Below, piece after piece: positions 35,872-46,690 of a stretch of 64,000 nucleotides of DNA (the first letter of the stretch is position 1; each line of letters begins with the position of its first letter). The notes below the pieces were generated by a model. That model saw only the letters and a list, made by a program, of their open reading frames with translations, was not told the DNA's origin and did no database searches. Source of the stretch: Pseudoramibacter sp. (GTDB taxonomy: Bacteria > Bacillota > Clostridia > Eubacteriales > Eubacteriaceae). Where the stretch lies: assembly GCF_022484225.1 (NCBI RefSeq), contig NZ_JAKVLT010000001.1:1116001-1180000 (forward strand). The letters run 5' to 3'. A program made the position numbers and the translations under genes.

Positions 35872-36705
35872 ATGGGAATTAAAAAATACAAACCGACTTC
35901 ACCAGGCCGACGCAACATGAGCGTCAACACCTACGACGAAGTCACCAAAAAAGAACCTGAAAAGTCTTTACTCTCAAAGGTCAAGAAAAACGGCGGCCGC
36001 AACGTCTACGGCAGAATCACCGTTCGCCACAAGGGCGGCGGTGCCAAGAGAAAATACCGTATCATTGATTTCAAACGCGACAAGTACAATGTACCGGGTA
36101 AGGTTGTCGGCATCGAATACGATCCGAACCGTACCGCAAACATCGCACTCATCCAGTATGCAGACGGCGAAAAACGCTACATTCTCGCGCCCCTTCGTTT
36201 ACAGCCGGGCATGACCGTTGTTTCTGCTGACGATGCAGATATCAAAGTCGGCAACTGCCTGCCGCTGGCCAATATTCCAGTTGGTACTTACGTACACAAC
36301 ATCGAATTCAAGCCGGGCAAAGGCGGCCAGATGGCCCGTTCAGCAGGGTCCAGCGCACAGCTCATGGCAAAGGAAAATGATTATGCGACATTGAGACTGC
36401 CATCCGGTGAAATGAGAATGGTTCGTCTGGAATGCCACGCCACCATCGGTGTTGTGGGCAACCTCGACCATCAGAATGTCCGGATCGGAAAAGCCGGCCG
36501 CAAACGTCACATGGGCATCCGCCCGACAGTCCGCGGTTCTGTTATGAACCCGAACGACCACCCACATGGTGGTGGTGAAGGCCGTGCGCCAGTTGGCCGT
36601 CCAGGACCTGTCACCCCGTGGGGCAAACCGGCATTGGGCTACAAGACCCGCAAGAAGAGAAATCGCTCTGATAAGTTAATTGTCAGACGCCGCAATGACA
36701 AGTAA
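35872..36705 (+). CDS. rplB: 50S ribosomal protein L2
   Basis: 277 residues from ATG 35872 (AAAGGAG eleven bases upstream); the start at 35863 is not needed. Essential for subunit association and peptidyl transfer. It begins [16 protein letters not shown] and has the catalytic-region [15 protein letters not shown] (about 223) with the conserved His. Confidence 0.97.
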   Translation: MGIKKYKPTSPGRRNMSVNTYDEVTKKEPEKSLLSKVKKNGGRNVYGRITVRHKGGGAKRKYRIIDFKRDKYNVPGKVVGIEYDPNRTANIALIQYADGEKRYILAPLRLQPGMTVVSADDADIKVGNCLPLANIPVGTYVHNIEFKPGKGGQMARSAGSSAQLMAKENDYATLRLPSGEMRMVRLECHATIGVVGNLDHQNVRIGKAGRKRHMGIRPTVRGSVMNPNDHPHGGGEGRAPVGRPGPVTPWGKPALGYKTRKKRNRSDKLIVRRRNDK

Positions 36706-36719
36706 CGAGGAGGAATACA

Positions 36720-36998
36720 ATGAGTCGATCATTAAAGAAAGGGCCTTTCGTCGAAGAAAGACTTTTAAAGAGAATAGAAGAAATGAACGAAAAGGGCGAA
36801 AAAAAAGTCGTCAAGACCTGGTCCCGTTCATCCACCATTTTCCCTCAATTTGTCGGACACACCATCGCTGTGCATGACGGCCGCAAACACGTGCCAGTGT
36901 ACTGCACAGAAGACATGGTTGGCCACAAATTAGGTGAATTTGCGCCGACCCGCACCTTCAGAGGCCACAGCGGCGCAAAGAAAACTGTTGCGCAGTAA
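36720..36998 (+). CDS. rpsS: 30S ribosomal protein S19
   Basis: 92 residues. Forms a complex with S13 in the 30S head. [15 protein letters not shown] at the N-terminus, and [15 protein letters not shown] near the C-terminus, are typical. CGAGGAGG precedes the ATG. Confidence 0.97.
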   Translation: MSRSLKKGPFVEERLLKRIEEMNEKGEKKVVKTWSRSSTIFPQFVGHTIAVHDGRKHVPVYCTEDMVGHKLGEFAPTRTFRGHSGAKKTVAQ

Positions 36999-37017
36999 GC
37001 CCTAAAGGAGGAAATCA

Positions 37018-37362
37018 ATGGAAGCTAAAGCAACCGCAAAAAACGTCCGTGTTTCATCCAGAAAGGCAAAACTTGTCGCTGATGCGATCAGAGGCAAAAG
37101 TGTTGGCGAAGCACTTTCGATTTTACAGTTATCACCGAACAAGGCTGCTAAAATCATTGAAAAAGTTGTGCTTTCTGCTTATGCTAACGCGGAAAACAAT
37201 TACAATATGAATACAGACACCCTGTATATCGCTCAGATTTCGGCAAACCAAGGCCCGACCTTAAAGCGTTGGAAAGCTGGCCCCCAAGGCCGTGCGTTCC
37301 CGATTAAGAAAAGAACGTCGATCATCACTGCCGTATTAAAAGAATCTGATTCTCAAGAATAA
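37018..37362 (+). CDS. rplV: 50S ribosomal protein L22
   Basis: 114 residues. Its beta-hairpin lines the exit tunnel; the hairpin GPTLKRWKAGPQGRAFPIKK (about 80-99) is of normal length. NVRVSSRKAKLVAD at the N-terminus. AAAGGAGG before the ATG. Confidence 0.96.
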   Translation: MEAKATAKNVRVSSRKAKLVADAIRGKSVGEALSILQLSPNKAAKIIEKVVLSAYANAENNYNMNTDTLYIAQISANQGPTLKRWKAGPQGRAFPIKKRTSIITAVLKESDSQE

Positions 37363-37378
37363 TAGGGGGTAAATCAAT

Positions 37379-38107
37379 TTGGGTCAAAAAGTTAATGCAT
37401 TTGGTTTTCGCGTAGGCGTCATCAAAGACTGGAATGCCAAATGGTATGCGAACGACAGAGATTTCGCAGATAATCTGATTGAAGACAACAAGCTGAGAAA
37501 ATACATCAAGAAAAGCCAATTCCAGGCTGGTGTATCCAACATTGTTATCGAAAGATTTGGAAATAAAGTTAGAATTCACATTTACACAGCTAAACCGGGC
37601 ATGATCATTGGCCGCGGCGGAGCCGGCATCGAAGCCCTTCGTCTCGAACTTGAAAAAATGATCAAAAAGACCGTGTACATCAATATCGTTGAAGTCAAGA
37701 ACATCGATATGGACGCACAGCTCGTCGCAGAAAACATTGCCGGTCAGCTGGAAAGAAGAATTTCATTCAGACGTGCAATGAAACAGTGCATCCAGAGAAC
37801 CATGCGCGCAGGCGCAAAGGGAATCAAAACTTTGGTTTCCGGCCGTCTGAACGGTGCAGAAATGGCGAGAAAAGAAGGCTATGCTCAGGGCAACGTGCCG
37901 CTGCAGACCCTTCGTGCCGATATTTCCTACGGGTTTGCTGAAGCAGACACCACCTACGGCAAAATCGGCGTCAAAGTCTGGATCAACAAGGGCGAAATTT
38001 TAACCGGCCGTGAAGATATTCTGGCCGACGCCCAGAAGTCTGATGGCAAACGTGGAAGCAAGAAGAATAACAATCGCCGCAAGGCAGCTCCCCGTAAAGA
38101 AGCTTAA
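37379..38107 (+). CDS. rpsC: 30S ribosomal protein S3
   Basis: 242 residues from a TTG codon (GGGGG upstream). The start is fixed by the family N-terminus [15 protein letters not shown] domain with the GxxG motif in [10 protein letters not shown] (about 77), and the helicase-linked C-domain. A Lys/Arg/Asn-rich tail ends the protein. Confidence 0.96.
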   Translation: MGQKVNAFGFRVGVIKDWNAKWYANDRDFADNLIEDNKLRKYIKKSQFQAGVSNIVIERFGNKVRIHIYTAKPGMIIGRGGAGIEALRLELEKMIKKTVYINIVEVKNIDMDAQLVAENIAGQLERRISFRRAMKQCIQRTMRAGAKGIKTLVSGRLNGAEMARKEGYAQGNVPLQTLRADISYGFAEADTTYGKIGVKVWINKGEILTGREDILADAQKSDGKRGSKKNNNRRKAAPRKEA

Positions 38108-38121
38108 AGGAGGATGTTGAG

Positions 38122-38556
38122 ATGTTAATGCCTAAGCGTGTAAAACGCAGAAAACAACATAGAGGCCGTATGAAAGGCAAAGCCACTCGCGGCAATACCG
38201 TAACTTATGGCGATTTTGGCATCCAGGCACTGGAACCGGCATGGATCACTTCAAATCAGATTGAAGCAGCCCGTGTCGCAATGACCAGATACACTCGCCG
38301 TGGCGGCCACGTATGGATCAAAATTTTCCCGGACAAACCTGTTACCGCACAGCCGGCTGAAACACGTATGGGTAAAGGGAAAGGCTCGCCGGAATACTGG
38401 GTAGCCGTTGTCAAACCCGGCCGCGTGATGTTCGAAATCGGCGGCATTCCGGAAGTACAGGCAATGGAAGCTTTGCGCTTAGCACAGCACAAACTGCCGA
38501 TCAAAACCAAGGTGATCAAAAAGGTCAGCCAGGAAGCAGCAGGTGAAAACGCATGA
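38122..38556 (+). CDS. rplP: 50S ribosomal protein L16
   Basis: 144 residues. Positions the A-site t[18 protein letters not shown] is the family start, so the first of two nearby ATG codons is used; AAAGGAGG lies upstream. [13 protein letters not shown] near residue 82 is the conserved basic loop. Overlaps rpmC by 4 bases. Confidence 0.97.
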   Translation: MLMPKRVKRRKQHRGRMKGKATRGNTVTYGDFGIQALEPAWITSNQIEAARVAMTRYTRRGGHVWIKIFPDKPVTAQPAETRMGKGKGSPEYWVAVVKPGRVMFEIGGIPEVQAMEALRLAQHKLPIKTKVIKKVSQEAAGENA

Positions 38557-38762
38557 GCAAACAAATTAAAGAACTGAGAACACTTAACGATACAGAACTG
38601 AACGCAAAGTTGGCAGACTTAAAAGAAGAACTGTTCAACCTGCGCTTTCAGAGTGTGACGGGTCAGCTCGAAAATCCAATGCGGATTCGGGAAGTTAAAA
38701 AAACTTACGCCCGTATTCAAACCATTTTGACAGAACGCAAAATGGGGATCAACCAGGCATAA
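38553..38762 (+). CDS. rpmC: 50S ribosomal protein L29
   Basis: 69 residues, two-helix protein at the tunnel exit. [20 protein letters not shown] and [15 protein letters not shown] match the family. The 4-base overlap with rplP (ATGA) indicates coupling. Confidence 0.95.
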   Translation: MSKQIKELRTLNDTELNAKLADLKEELFNLRFQSVTGQLENPMRIREVKKTYARIQTILTERKMGINQA

Positions 38763-38778
38763 GAAGGAAGGTTAGCTG

Positions 38779-39033
38779 ATGGAACGTAATGATAGAAAAA
38801 CGCGAATCGGTAAAGTGGTCAGCGACAAAATGGACAAAACCGTTGTGGTCGCCATCGAAACATTTAAAAAACACCCGCTTTACAAGAAGCGCGTAAAAGA
38901 TACTGTTAAATTTAAAGCACACGACGAAAACAACGAATGCCATGTCGGGGACACCGTCAAATGCATGGAAACCCGCAAGCTCAGCAAAGACAAGCACTGG
39001 CGCGTTGTTGAAATTGTCGAAAAGGCATTATAA
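38779..39033 (+). CDS. rpsQ: 30S ribosomal protein S17
   Basis: 84 residues, OB-fold 16S-binding protein. [19 protein letters not shown] and [13 protein letters not shown] are typical. GAAGGAAGG precedes the ATG. Confidence 0.96.
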   Translation: MERNDRKTRIGKVVSDKMDKTVVVAIETFKKHPLYKKRVKDTVKFKAHDENNECHVGDTVKCMETRKLSKDKHWRVVEIVEKAL

Positions 39034-39053
39034 GGACGACGGAGGTATCAGAG

Positions 39054-39422
39054 ATGATTCAACAAGAAACGAGATTGAAGGTCGCTGATAACACAGGTGC
39101 GAAAGAACTGCTTTGCATCCGTGTACTCGGTGGTTCAGGCAGACGTTATGCCAATATCGGCGATGTCATTGTGGCTTCCGTCAAGAGCGCAACACCAGGC
39201 GGCGACGTCAAAAAAGGCGATGTCGTCAAAGCCGTTGTCGTTCGTACCAAACGCGGTGTTCGCCGCAACGACGGTTCCTATATCAAATTCGACCAAAACG
39301 CAGCGGTTTTAATCAACGATGACAAAAACCCGCGCGGAACCCGTATTTTCGGGCCTGTTGCCAGAGAATTACGCGATAAGAAATACATGAAGATCGTGTC
39401 TTTGGCTCCTGAAGTAATTTAA
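39054..39422 (+). CDS. rplN: 50S ribosomal protein L14
   Basis: 122 residues, normal length. Lies at the subunit interface. [18 protein letters not shown] at the start, and [14 protein letters not shown] near the end, are diagnostic. GGAGG lies eight bases upstream. Confidence 0.97.
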   Translation: MIQQETRLKVADNTGAKELLCIRVLGGSGRRYANIGDVIVASVKSATPGGDVKKGDVVKAVVVRTKRGVRRNDGSYIKFDQNAAVLINDDKNPRGTRIFGPVARELRDKKYMKIVSLAPEVI

Positions 39423-39434
39423 GGAGGCTTCCAG

Positions 39435-39758
39435 ATGACAAGAAAATTACATGTGAAAACAGGAGATAACGTCCAGGTTATTTCCGGAAAAGATCTCGGC
39501 AAAACAGGCAAAGTGATTGCAGTTGATTTTGAAAAGGGCCGTGTCAAGGTCGAAGGTGTAAACATTCAGACCAAACACAAGAAAGCGACTCAGGCCATGC
39601 AGCAGGGCAGCATTGTCAAACAGGAAGGCTTCATCGATGCTTCCAACGTGCTTCTGTTCTGCGAAAAATGTGGCAAAGGCGTCCGCACCGGCATCAAAGT
39701 CAACGAAGATGGCTCCAAAGTTCGTGTATGCAAGAAGTGCGGCACTGAACTTGATTAA
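39435..39758 (+). CDS. rplX: 50S ribosomal protein L24
   Basis: 107 residues. KOW motif [21 protein letters not shown] (about 5-25) initiates 50S assembly. Toward the C-terminus are two Cys pairs (CEKCGKG and CKKCG) that probably bind zinc, as in some Firmicutes L24 proteins. AAGGAGG upstream. Confidence 0.95.
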   Translation: MTRKLHVKTGDNVQVISGKDLGKTGKVIAVDFEKGRVKVEGVNIQTKHKKATQAMQQGSIVKQEGFIDASNVLLFCEKCGKGVRTGIKVNEDGSKVRVCKKCGTELD

Positions 39759-39772
39759 TAGGGGAGTTAACA

Positions 39773-40312
39773 ATGACAAGACTGAAAGATAAGTATGTAA
39801 ATGAAGCCGTTCCTGCCTTAAAGGAAAAATTCGGCTATACCAATCCGATGCAGGTGCCAAAACTGGTCAAGGTCGTCATCAACATGGGCCTTGGCGACTG
39901 CAAAGACAACTCCAAACTGCTCGAAGCAGCAGTCAATGATCTGGCCATTATCAGCGGCCAGCATCCGGTTGTCACGAAGGCAAAGAAATCTGTCGCAAAT
40001 TTCAAAGTCCGTGAAGGACAGAGTGTCGGCGCAAAGGTTACCCTGCGCAACGACAGAATGTATGAATTCTGCGATAAATTGTTCAATATTGCACTTCCGC
40101 GTGTCCGCGATTTCCACGGCTTGTCCAACCATTCCTTCGACGGCAGAGGCAACTACGCCTTTGGTGTTCGGGAACAGTTAATTTTCCCGGAAATTGAATA
40201 CGACAAGGTCGAAGCCGTTCGCGGCATGGACATCATGTTTGTCACAACTGCTCAGACTGATGAAGAAGCGCACGAATTGTTGGCACAGCTTGGCTTGCCT
40301 TTTGAAAGATAG
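39773..40312 (+). CDS. rplE: 50S ribosomal protein L5
   Basis: 179 residues, 5S rRNA-binding protein. [17 protein letters not shown] near residue 26 and [20 protein letters not shown] near 115 are family marks. GGGGAG precedes the ATG. Confidence 0.97.
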   Translation: MTRLKDKYVNEAVPALKEKFGYTNPMQVPKLVKVVINMGLGDCKDNSKLLEAAVNDLAIISGQHPVVTKAKKSVANFKVREGQSVGAKVTLRNDRMYEFCDKLFNIALPRVRDFHGLSNHSFDGRGNYAFGVREQLIFPEIEYDKVEAVRGMDIMFVTTAQTDEEAHELLAQLGLPFER

Positions 40313-40323
40313 GAGAATCATTC

Positions 40324-40509
40324 ATGGCAAAAACTTCAATGAAGATGAAACAGCAGCGGAAGCAGAAGTATTCTACAAGAGAATACAACCGCTGCCGTAT
40401 TTGCGGAAGACCCCACGGGTATTTGAGAAAATACGGAATTTGCAGAATCTGCTTCAGAGAATTAGCCTACAAGGGAGAAATTCCAGGCGTTCGCAAAGCC
40501 AGCTGGTAA
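40324..40509 (+). CDS. rpsZ: 30S ribosomal protein S14, zinc type Z
   Basis: 61 residues, the short C+ form. CRICGRPHG and CRICFREL supply the four zinc-binding cysteines. The protein ends PGVRKASW. The short zinc form is usual in Firmicutes. TAGGAG upstream. Confidence 0.97.
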   Translation: MAKTSMKMKQQRKQKYSTREYNRCRICGRPHGYLRKYGICRICFRELAYKGEIPGVRKASW

Positions 40510-40537
40510 TACGGATTTAGAACAAGGAGGAACAAGC

Positions 40538-40936
40538 ATGTCAATGACTGATCCAATCGCAGATATGCTCACGAGAATCAGAAATGCCAATACGGCAGGC
40601 CATGCGTCTGTTGACATCCCGGCATCCAAAGAAAAAAAGGCTATTCTTAAAATTCTCCTCGATGAAGGCTATATCGAAAAGTACGAAACAATTGATAATG
40701 GCAATCAGGGAGATATCAAGGTCACATTAAAATACGGCGAAGACAAGAGCCGCGTTATCGCAGGCTTGAAGCGTATTTCTAAACCGGGTCTGCGGATTTA
40801 CGTCGGCAAGGAAGATGTACCAAAGGTCTTAAATGGTTTAGGCGTTGCAATTATGTCAACATCTAAAGGCGTTATCACGGATAAGGAAGCCAGAAAAGCG
40901 GGCGTCGGCGGTGAAGTCGTCTGCTACGTCTGGTAA
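40538..40936 (+). CDS. rpsH: 30S ribosomal protein S8
   Basis: 132 residues. Binds 16S helix 21; in E. coli it represses the spc operon. [15 protein letters not shown] at the N-terminus, and [20 protein letters not shown] near the C-terminus. AAGGAGG upstream; a second ATG two codons later is possible. Confidence 0.96.
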   Translation: MSMTDPIADMLTRIRNANTAGHASVDIPASKEKKAILKILLDEGYIEKYETIDNGNQGDIKVTLKYGEDKSRVIAGLKRISKPGLRIYVGKEDVPKVLNGLGVAIMSTSKGVITDKEARKAGVGGEVVCYVW

Positions 40937-40956
40937 GCGTATCTGAGGAGGAAATT

Positions 40957-41490
40957 ATGTCAAGAATTGGGAATGCACCGGTTGCAATTCCAGACGGTGT
41001 CGACATTAAAATCGATGGTCACGTCATCACAGTTAAAGGACCAAAGGGAACTTTAACCAGAGAATTGCATCCAGACATTACGGTTAAACAGGAAGATAAA
41101 GAAATTGTTGTCACCAGACCATCTGATGACAAATTCCATCGTTCAATCCACGGGACCACAAGAGCTCTGATCCACAACATGGTGGTCGGCGTTACCCAGG
41201 GATTTGAAAAGAAAATGGAAATCAGCGGTGTTGGTTGGAGAGCTCAGAAAAAGGGCAAAGTGTTAAGCATGAACTTAGGCTACTCCCATCCCGTTGATAT
41301 GGAAGATCCGGAAGGCATTGAAACAAAAACTGACGGCCCGAACACCGTCATCGTTTCCGGAATCGACAAAGAAGCGGTCGGCGCTTACGCAGCCCTGCTT
41401 CGTTCTAAGAGACCACCTGAACCTTACAAGGGGCATGGTATCAAGTACGCTGATGAACACATCAGACGTAAGGTCGGGAAGACCGGCTAA
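40957..41490 (+). CDS. rplF: 50S ribosomal protein L6
   Basis: 177 residues, two related domains near the sarcin-ricin loop. [15 protein letters not shown] at the start, [15 protein letters not shown] near the end. GAGGAGG before ATG. A 54-base gap to rplR follows with nothing notable. Confidence 0.97.
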   Translation: MSRIGNAPVAIPDGVDIKIDGHVITVKGPKGTLTRELHPDITVKQEDKEIVVTRPSDDKFHRSIHGTTRALIHNMVVGVTQGFEKKMEISGVGWRAQKKGKVLSMNLGYSHPVDMEDPEGIETKTDGPNTVIVSGIDKEAVGAYAALLRSKRPPEPYKGHGIKYADEHIRRKVGKTG

Positions 41491-41544
41491 TTGATCAGAT
41501 GATCGATTGAGACTATCTCCACAGGGTAAGAGAAAGGATCACAA

Positions 41545-41913
41545 ATGATTAAGTTTAAAGATAAAAATAAAGTACGTCAGAACAGACATTTACGCGTACG
41601 CCGTAAAATCTCTGGAACTGCTGAACGTCCGCGCCTCTGCGTCTTTAGAAGCAATAAACACATTTATGCACAGGTGATTGACGATGTTGCAGGCAAAACA
41701 CTGGTTGCTGCTTCTACAGTAGAAGAAGACATCAAAAATACTGTAAAGCACGGCGGCGACAAAGATGCTGCAAAAGCTGTCGGGGAAGCCGTTGCGAAAA
41801 AAGCGCTCGATGCCGGCATTGAAAATGTTGTATTTGACCGTGGCGGTTATATTTACACCGGCCGTGTCAAAGAATTGGCAGAAGCTGCTCGCGAAGCTGG
41901 CTTGAAATTCTAA
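41545..41913 (+). CDS. rplR: 50S ribosomal protein L18
   Basis: 122 residues, 5S rRNA partner of L5. [18 protein letters not shown] (about 12-29) and [20 protein letters not shown] near the end are diagnostic. AGAAAGGA upstream. Confidence 0.97.
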   Translation: MIKFKDKNKVRQNRHLRVRRKISGTAERPRLCVFRSNKHIYAQVIDDVAGKTLVAASTVEEDIKNTVKHGGDKDAAKAVGEAVAKKALDAGIENVVFDRGGYIYTGRVKELAEAAREAGLKF

Positions 41914-41929
41914 AGAAGAGGGTCTGTTA

Positions 41930-42436
41930 ATGAAAAGAAAAATTATTGACGCATCTGGTCTCGAACTTCAGGACAGAGTCGTTGAAATCAACCGTGTCAG
42001 CAAAACCGTCAAAGGCGGGCGCAACATGCGTTTCAGCTGCTTAGTGGTTGTTGGCGATGGCAACGGTCTTGTCGGTGTCGGAACAGGTAAAGCAGTCGAA
42101 ATTCCTGACGCGATCCGCAAGGGAATTGATGCCGCAAAGAAAAACCTGATCAGAGTTCCGCTGGTTGGGACGACGATTCCGCACCAGGTGCTTGGCGGAA
42201 AAGGTGCAGGCAGCGTTCTGTTAAAGCCGGCTGCAGCTGGGACCGGCGTGATCGCCGGGGGTCCGGTTCGTGCCGTATGCGAATTGGCCGGCATTAAAGA
42301 CATTCGTACAAAATGCCTTGGCACCCACAATCCGAACAACGTCGTGATTGCAACAATGGAAGGTCTGTCAAGACTCATGACAGTCGAACAGGTTGCTGCA
42401 AAACGCGGAAAGAAACCAGAAGAAATTCTCGGCTAG
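41930..42436 (+). CDS. rpsE: 30S ribosomal protein S5
   Basis: 168 residues, decoding-fidelity protein. N-terminal double-stranded RNA-binding fold with [20 protein letters not shown] (about 24-43) and GVGTGKA; then [19 protein letters not shown] upstream. Confidence 0.97.
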   Translation: MKRKIIDASGLELQDRVVEINRVSKTVKGGRNMRFSCLVVVGDGNGLVGVGTGKAVEIPDAIRKGIDAAKKNLIRVPLVGTTIPHQVLGGKGAGSVLLKPAAAGTGVIAGGPVRAVCELAGIKDIRTKCLGTHNPNNVVIATMEGLSRLMTVEQVAAKRGKKPEEILG

Positions 42437-42447
42437 GAGGAAGAATC

Positions 42448-42627
42448 ATGGCGAAATTAAACATTACGTTGAAAAAGAGCTTGATCGGCCGAAATCCAAG
42501 ACAGCGTGCAACTGTCAAGGCTTTGGGTCTGCGCAAGATCGGTCAGACCGTGACCCATGATGATACACCTCAGATTCGCGGCATGATTCATAAAATTGAT
42601 TTCATGCTCGATGTAGAAGAAGCGTAG
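42448..42627 (+). CDS. rpmD: 50S ribosomal protein L30
   Basis: 59 residues from ATG 42448, with TAGGAGG upstream; an open frame back to 42313 lies inside rpsE and is not used. [20 protein letters not shown] is the family N-terminus. Confidence 0.96.
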   Translation: MAKLNITLKKSLIGRNPRQRATVKALGLRKIGQTVTHDDTPQIRGMIHKIDFMLDVEEA

Positions 42628-42640
42628 GAGGGTCTCTTTA

Positions 42641-43084
42641 ATGAAGTTAAATGCATTAAGACCTGCAGAAGGTTCTACTCGTAATACAAAGAGAAAAGGC
42701 CGCGGCACCGCGACCGGACAGGGAAAGACCGGCGGCAGAGGCCAGGACGGCCAGAAGTCACGTTCAGGCGGCAGCGTCCGCCTCGGTTTTGAAGGCGGCC
42801 AGATGCCTTTGGCAAGACGTCTTCCGAAACGCGGTTTTTCCAATTATCCGTTTAAGAAAGAATACGCGATTGTGAATGTCGGCGAACTGAATGCATTCGA
42901 AGCCAACACAGTCGTTACGCCGGAACTCTTGCTTGAATACGGCTTTGTGAGAAAGCTGTTATCAGGTGTTAAAGTTTTAGGTGAAGGGGAACTCACAAAA
43001 CCCTTAACAGTAAAAGTGAATAAAATCAGCAAGACAGCAGAAGAAAAAATCAAGGCCTCCGGAGGGAAGGTCGAGGTGATTTAA
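42641..43084 (+). CDS. rplO: 50S ribosomal protein L15
   Basis: 147 residues, late 50S assembly. [12 protein letters not shown], then the glycine/arginine-rich N-region [20 protein letters not shown] (about 18-37). The stop overlaps the secY ATG by one base. Confidence 0.97.
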   Translation: MKLNALRPAEGSTRNTKRKGRGTATGQGKTGGRGQDGQKSRSGGSVRLGFEGGQMPLARRLPKRGFSNYPFKKEYAIVNVGELNAFEANTVVTPELLLEYGFVRKLLSGVKVLGEGELTKPLTVKVNKISKTAEEKIKASGGKVEVI

Positions 43085-44343
43085 TGCTGGCGACCCTGAA
43101 AAAAGCATGGAGCGTACCGGAGCTGCGTCGTAAGATCATTATGACGCTGCTCCTACTTTTAGTATATCGGTTAGGCTCATTCATTCCAGTTCCGTACATT
43201 GATACTCAGCAGCTCTCATCACTGGTGAATGCCGGTGGCTTTTTCGGGCTGTTCAACATTATTTCCGGGGGCAACTTTGAAAACTTCACCATTTTTGCCA
43301 TGGGGATTACGCCCTATATCAATGCGGAAATCATTATGAATTTGCTTGTTTTCGCGATTCCAAGCCTTGAAAGTCTCCAAAAAGAAGGCGAAGAAGGGCG
43401 GAAAAAGATTGCTCAGTACACACGTTATTTAACGATTGTTCTTTCAGTGATTCAGGCGCTGGGTATGACGCTGTCATACAAACAGCTTTTGCTTCAGAGA
43501 ACCTTCTTCTCGATCTTTACTGTGATCTTAATCGTCACAGCCGGGACGGTTCTCTTGATGTACATCGGCGACAAAATCACAGAAATCGGTGTTGGCAACG
43601 GGATCTCACTGATCATCTTCGTCAGTATCATTTCCCGCATTCCGACTGCAATTCAGAACATTTATCAGTATATGCAGGTCGGAACGATGAATATCATTAC
43701 GCTGATTCTCTTGATTATCTTTATCGTCGTCGCCACTGTTGCAGTTGTGGCCGTGACAGAAGGCCAGCGCAAGATTCCGATTCAGTATGCCAAAAGAGTG
43801 GTCGGCAGAAAGATGTACGGCGGACAGAACACCCATATTCCCCTTCGTGTGAATATGGCCGGTGTCATCCCGATCATCTTTGCCTCATCGCTGACCCTGC
43901 TGCCGGCAACACTGGCTCAGTTCTTCCCGAACTCCGCCTTTACGCAGTGGCTGGCTAAATATTTTGCATGGGGAGCTCCTATTACAACGGTTTTATACGT
44001 GATTTTGACCGTTGCCTTTACGTATTTCTACACGGCGGTAACCTTTAATCCCTACGATATTGCAGACAATATCAAAAAACAGGGCGGTTACGTGCCGGGC
44101 ATCCGTCCGGGCAAACCGACGGTGGAATATTTCACAAAGGTGATGAACCGTTTGACGCTTTTTGGCGGGATTTTCCTTGCAATTATCGCTGTCATTCCGA
44201 TTATTGTCGGACATTTTGTCAGCGGAATCAATATGCAGTTTGGCGGAACGAGTCTTTTGATCGTCGTCGGTGTTGCACTGGAAACGGTCAAACAGCTTGA
44301 ATCGCAGTTGACGATGCGCAATTATCAAGGATTCTTGAAATAA
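43084..44343 (+). CDS. secY: Preprotein translocase subunit SecY
   Basis: 419 residues, about ten membrane spans. Central channel of the Sec translocon. [19 protein letters not shown] marks the first span, [15 protein letters not shown] the region after the plug, and [20 protein letters not shown] the cytoplasmic loop that binds SecA and ribosomes (about 225-245). Overlap with rplO shows coupling in the spc part of the cluster. Confidence 0.97.
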   Translation: MLATLKKAWSVPELRRKIIMTLLLLLVYRLGSFIPVPYIDTQQLSSLVNAGGFFGLFNIISGGNFENFTIFAMGITPYINAEIIMNLLVFAIPSLESLQKEGEEGRKKIAQYTRYLTIVLSVIQALGMTLSYKQLLLQRTFFSIFTVILIVTAGTVLLMYIGDKITEIGVGNGISLIIFVSIISRIPTAIQNIYQYMQVGTMNIITLILLIIFIVVATVAVVAVTEGQRKIPIQYAKRVVGRKMYGGQNTHIPLRVNMAGVIPIIFASSLTLLPATLAQFFPNSAFTQWLAKYFAWGAPITTVLYVILTVAFTYFYTAVTFNPYDIADNIKKQGGYVPGIRPGKPTVEYFTKVMNRLTLFGGIFLAIIAVIPIIVGHFVSGINMQFGGTSLLIVVGVALETVKQLESQLTMRNYQGFLK

Positions 44344-44374
44344 GCGCACAGCTTATGAAATGGAGCGTAACGAA

Positions 44375-45016
44375 ATGAGAATTGTTTTATTGGGACCTCC
44401 GGGTGCAGGCAAAGGGACACAGGCTAAAAAAATAGCAGACCGCTACGGCATTGTACATATTTCCACAGGCGATTTGTTCAGGGACAACATCAAAAACAAA
44501 ACCCCTTTGGGACAAAAAGCCAAAGCTTATATGGACGCCGGCAATCTTGTTCCCGATGAACTGGTTATTGCACTGGTTGAAGACCGCATCGCGAAGGACG
44601 ACTGCCGCGATGGCTATCTGCTCGACGGATTTCCGAGAACGGTCGCCCAGGCTTCTGCTTTGTCGGAATACAACGAAAAAGTCGGAAAGCCTCTCGATTT
44701 TGCGCTTTCGATTGAAGTCCCTGAAGACAAACTGGTGAGCCGGATTGTCGGCAGACGGGTTTGTCCGAACTGCGGCGCATCCTTTCACATTAAGTTTAAT
44801 CCGCCGAAAAAAGACGGGATCTGCGACCGCTGCGGTGAAAAACTCGTTCAGCGAAAAGATGATACAGAAGCGACGGTGAAAAACCGTTTGGATGTTTACA
44901 ATAAAGAAACGGCCCCTTTGATTGATTTTTACCGCTGCAAAGGCATTCTTAAAGCAGTGGATGGAGATCAGGATGTTGATATCGTGACCGCTGATATTTT
45001 CAAAGCGCTCGGCTGA
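44375..45016 (+). CDS. adk: Adenylate kinase
   Basis: 213 residues from ATG 44375, with TGGAG upstream; an in-frame ATG at 44360 lies before that site. Balances ATP, ADP and AMP. P-loop GPPGAGKGT (7-15), DGFPRT (about 84), and a LID with CPNC and CDRC pairs that bind zinc, as in Gram-positive enzymes. Confidence 0.97.
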   Translation: MRIVLLGPPGAGKGTQAKKIADRYGIVHISTGDLFRDNIKNKTPLGQKAKAYMDAGNLVPDELVIALVEDRIAKDDCRDGYLLDGFPRTVAQASALSEYNEKVGKPLDFALSIEVPEDKLVSRIVGRRVCPNCGASFHIKFNPPKKDGICDRCGEKLVQRKDDTEATVKNRLDVYNKETAPLIDFYRCKGILKAVDGDQDVDIVTADIFKALG

Positions 45017-45057
45017 TTAAGTGCAGCGTGCGCTTTTGACAGAAAGTGTGAAACATA

Positions 45058-45813
45058 ATGATAACCATAAAAAATGACAAAGAAATCGAAAAGATGAAGG
45101 CGGCAGGCCATCTGGTAGGAGAATGCCACAATCTGCTCCGGGACATGATTAAGCCCGGTGTGACAACGATGGAGCTGAACGATACAGCCGAAAAGTTTTT
45201 CAGAGATCACGGCGCATATCCTACTTTTTTGGGTTATGGCGGCTTTCCCTATTCGATTTGTGCATCTGTCAATGAAGAAGTCGTTCACGGCTTTCCTTCG
45301 GACCGGGTTCTGAAGGAAGGCGACATTATTTCGATTGATCTCGGGGCTACCCTTGACGGCTATGTCGGAGATGCTGCGAGAACCTGGGGCGTCGGGAAGA
45401 TTTCAGACGAAGCCCAAAAACTCATCGATGTGACCCGCGACTCTTTCTTCAAAGGGATCGAACAGGCTCATGTGGGCAACCGCCTGTCGGATATCGGACA
45501 TGCGGTGCAGCAGGTTGCAGAAGCAGCCGGCTTTTCTGTGGTCCGGGATTATGTCGGTCATGGAATCGGACGTGAAATGCACGAAGATCCGCCGATTCCA
45601 AATTACGGCAAACCGGGTCACGGCCCGAGACTGCTGAAGAACATGTGCCTGGCTGTGGAACCGATGGTCGATGTCGGCACCTATGAAGTCCATACGCTGG
45701 ACAATGACTGGACGGTGGTGACCAATGACGGCAAACTGGCCGCGCATTACGAAAACACCATCTGGATCACAGGTGAAGGCGCCCCTGAAATTTTAACGTT
45801 GGTTGAAGATTAA
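45058..45813 (+). CDS. map: Methionine aminopeptidase, type I
   Basis: 251 residues. Removes the N-terminal Met of new proteins. The five metal ligands are visible: Asp in DLGATLDGYVGDAA (about 98 and 109), His in GHGIGREMHEDP (about 172), Glu in VEPMV (about 205) and Glu in YENTIW (about 236). Follows adk as usual in Firmicutes. Confidence 0.97.
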   Translation: MITIKNDKEIEKMKAAGHLVGECHNLLRDMIKPGVTTMELNDTAEKFFRDHGAYPTFLGYGGFPYSICASVNEEVVHGFPSDRVLKEGDIISIDLGATLDGYVGDAARTWGVGKISDEAQKLIDVTRDSFFKGIEQAHVGNRLSDIGHAVQQVAEAAGFSVVRDYVGHGIGREMHEDPPIPNYGKPGHGPRLLKNMCLAVEPMVDVGTYEVHTLDNDWTVVTNDGKLAAHYENTIWITGEGAPEILTLVED

Positions 45814-45822
45814 TCATATATC

Positions 45823-46125
45823 ATGAGCAAAGAGATTGAGATCGGGCAGATCGTCCGGTCAAAAGCAGGCAGAGATAAAGGGAGATTGATGATCGTTGTC
45901 GGGATTCTCGACGGCGATCATGTTGCGTTATGTGACGGTGATTTAAGAAAAATTTCGTCACCGAAAAAGAAAAAGAAAAAACATCTTGCAAAAACAAATA
46001 AAGTCCTGTATCATATAAAAGATAAGCTTTTATCAGGTCAAAAAGTGCAAAATGCTGAGATCAGAAAGGCGCTTTTGGCTTATGAGCATGGCCAGCAAAA
46101 ACTAAATGGGACGACACAGAAATGA
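45823..46125 (+). CDS. KOW-domain RNA-binding protein (L14e/RplX-like)
   Basis: 100 residues. N-terminal KOW motif [21 protein letters not shown], then a lysine run ([10 protein letters not shown]) and a helical C-terminus. Proteins of this kind are encoded between map and infA in many Firmicutes and are thought to bind ribosomal RNA; the precise role is not known. Only nine bases separate it from map. Confidence 0.85.
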   Translation: MSKEIEIGQIVRSKAGRDKGRLMIVVGILDGDHVALCDGDLRKISSPKKKKKKHLAKTNKVLYHIKDKLLSGQKVQNAEIRKALLAYEHGQQKLNGTTQK

Positions 46126-46138
46126 AGGAGGATATACT

Positions 46139-46366
46139 TTGTCGAAAAAAAATGTGATCGAATTAAAAGGCAAGGTTGTCGAAGCGTTGCCGAATACGGT
46201 GTTCAAAGTGGAATTAGAAAACGGACATATGGTCACAGCACATATTTCTGGGAAACTGCGTATGAATTACATCCGCATTTTGCCGGGAGATGAAGTTACT
46301 CTCGAACTTTCTCCGTACGATTTAGACCGCGGCCGCATCGTGTGGCGCGGAAAAGGCCGGTCATAA
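46139..46366 (+). CDS. infA: Translation initiation factor IF-1
   Basis: 75 residues from TTG 46139 (GAAGGAGG upstream); the longer frame from 46106 overlaps the previous gene and is rejected. OB-fold with [35 protein letters not shown] and the end [12 protein letters not shown]. Confidence 0.95.
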   Translation: MSKKNVIELKGKVVEALPNTVFKVELENGHMVTAHISGKLRMNYIRILPGDEVTLELSPYDLDRGRIVWRGKGRS

Positions 46367-46393
46367 TTATTAAATCTAAATAAGGAGAGCAAC

Positions 46394-46507
46394 ATGAAAG
46401 TCAGACCATCTGTAAAACCAATGTGCGAAAAATGCAAAGTTATTAAACGTCATGGCAAAGTCATGGTGATTTGCGAAAACCCGAAGCACAAACAAAGACA
46501 AGGCTAA
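46394..46507 (+). CDS. rpmJ: 50S ribosomal protein L36
   Basis: 37 residues, [20 protein letters not shown] at the start. Zinc-binding C+ form with CEKC, a further Cys in VICEN and His in PKHKQ. AAGGAGAG lies upstream. The gene lies in its usual place between infA and rpsM. Confidence 0.97.
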   Translation: MKVRPSVKPMCEKCKVIKRHGKVMVICENPKHKQRQG

Positions 46508-46579
46508 TCGGTAAGGCCAAAATTATTTTTAGATCATCAATGTGGAAGCGGCTGTCAACACATTTTTGATAAAGAGGTT

Positions 46580-46618
46580 CGGATCCAAAACCGTATCGCC
46601 TGATGGCGATTAGATCCG
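46580..46618 (+). promoter_or_regulatory. Nested hairpin in the rpsM leader
   Basis: Outer stem CGGATC (46580-46585) with GATCCG (46613-46618); inner stem ATCGCC (46595-46600), loop TGAT, GGCGAT (46605-46610). It lies in the 183-base spacer before rpsM. S4 represses this part of the cluster in E. coli, so an autoregulatory role is possible; no similarity to a known leader was recognised. Confidence 0.5.
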
Positions 46619-46690
46619 GCGGACATGGGCTGTTATTGTCACTTCGCAGCTCAGATCATATTTACACATGATTCAGGAGGTAGAAAACTT

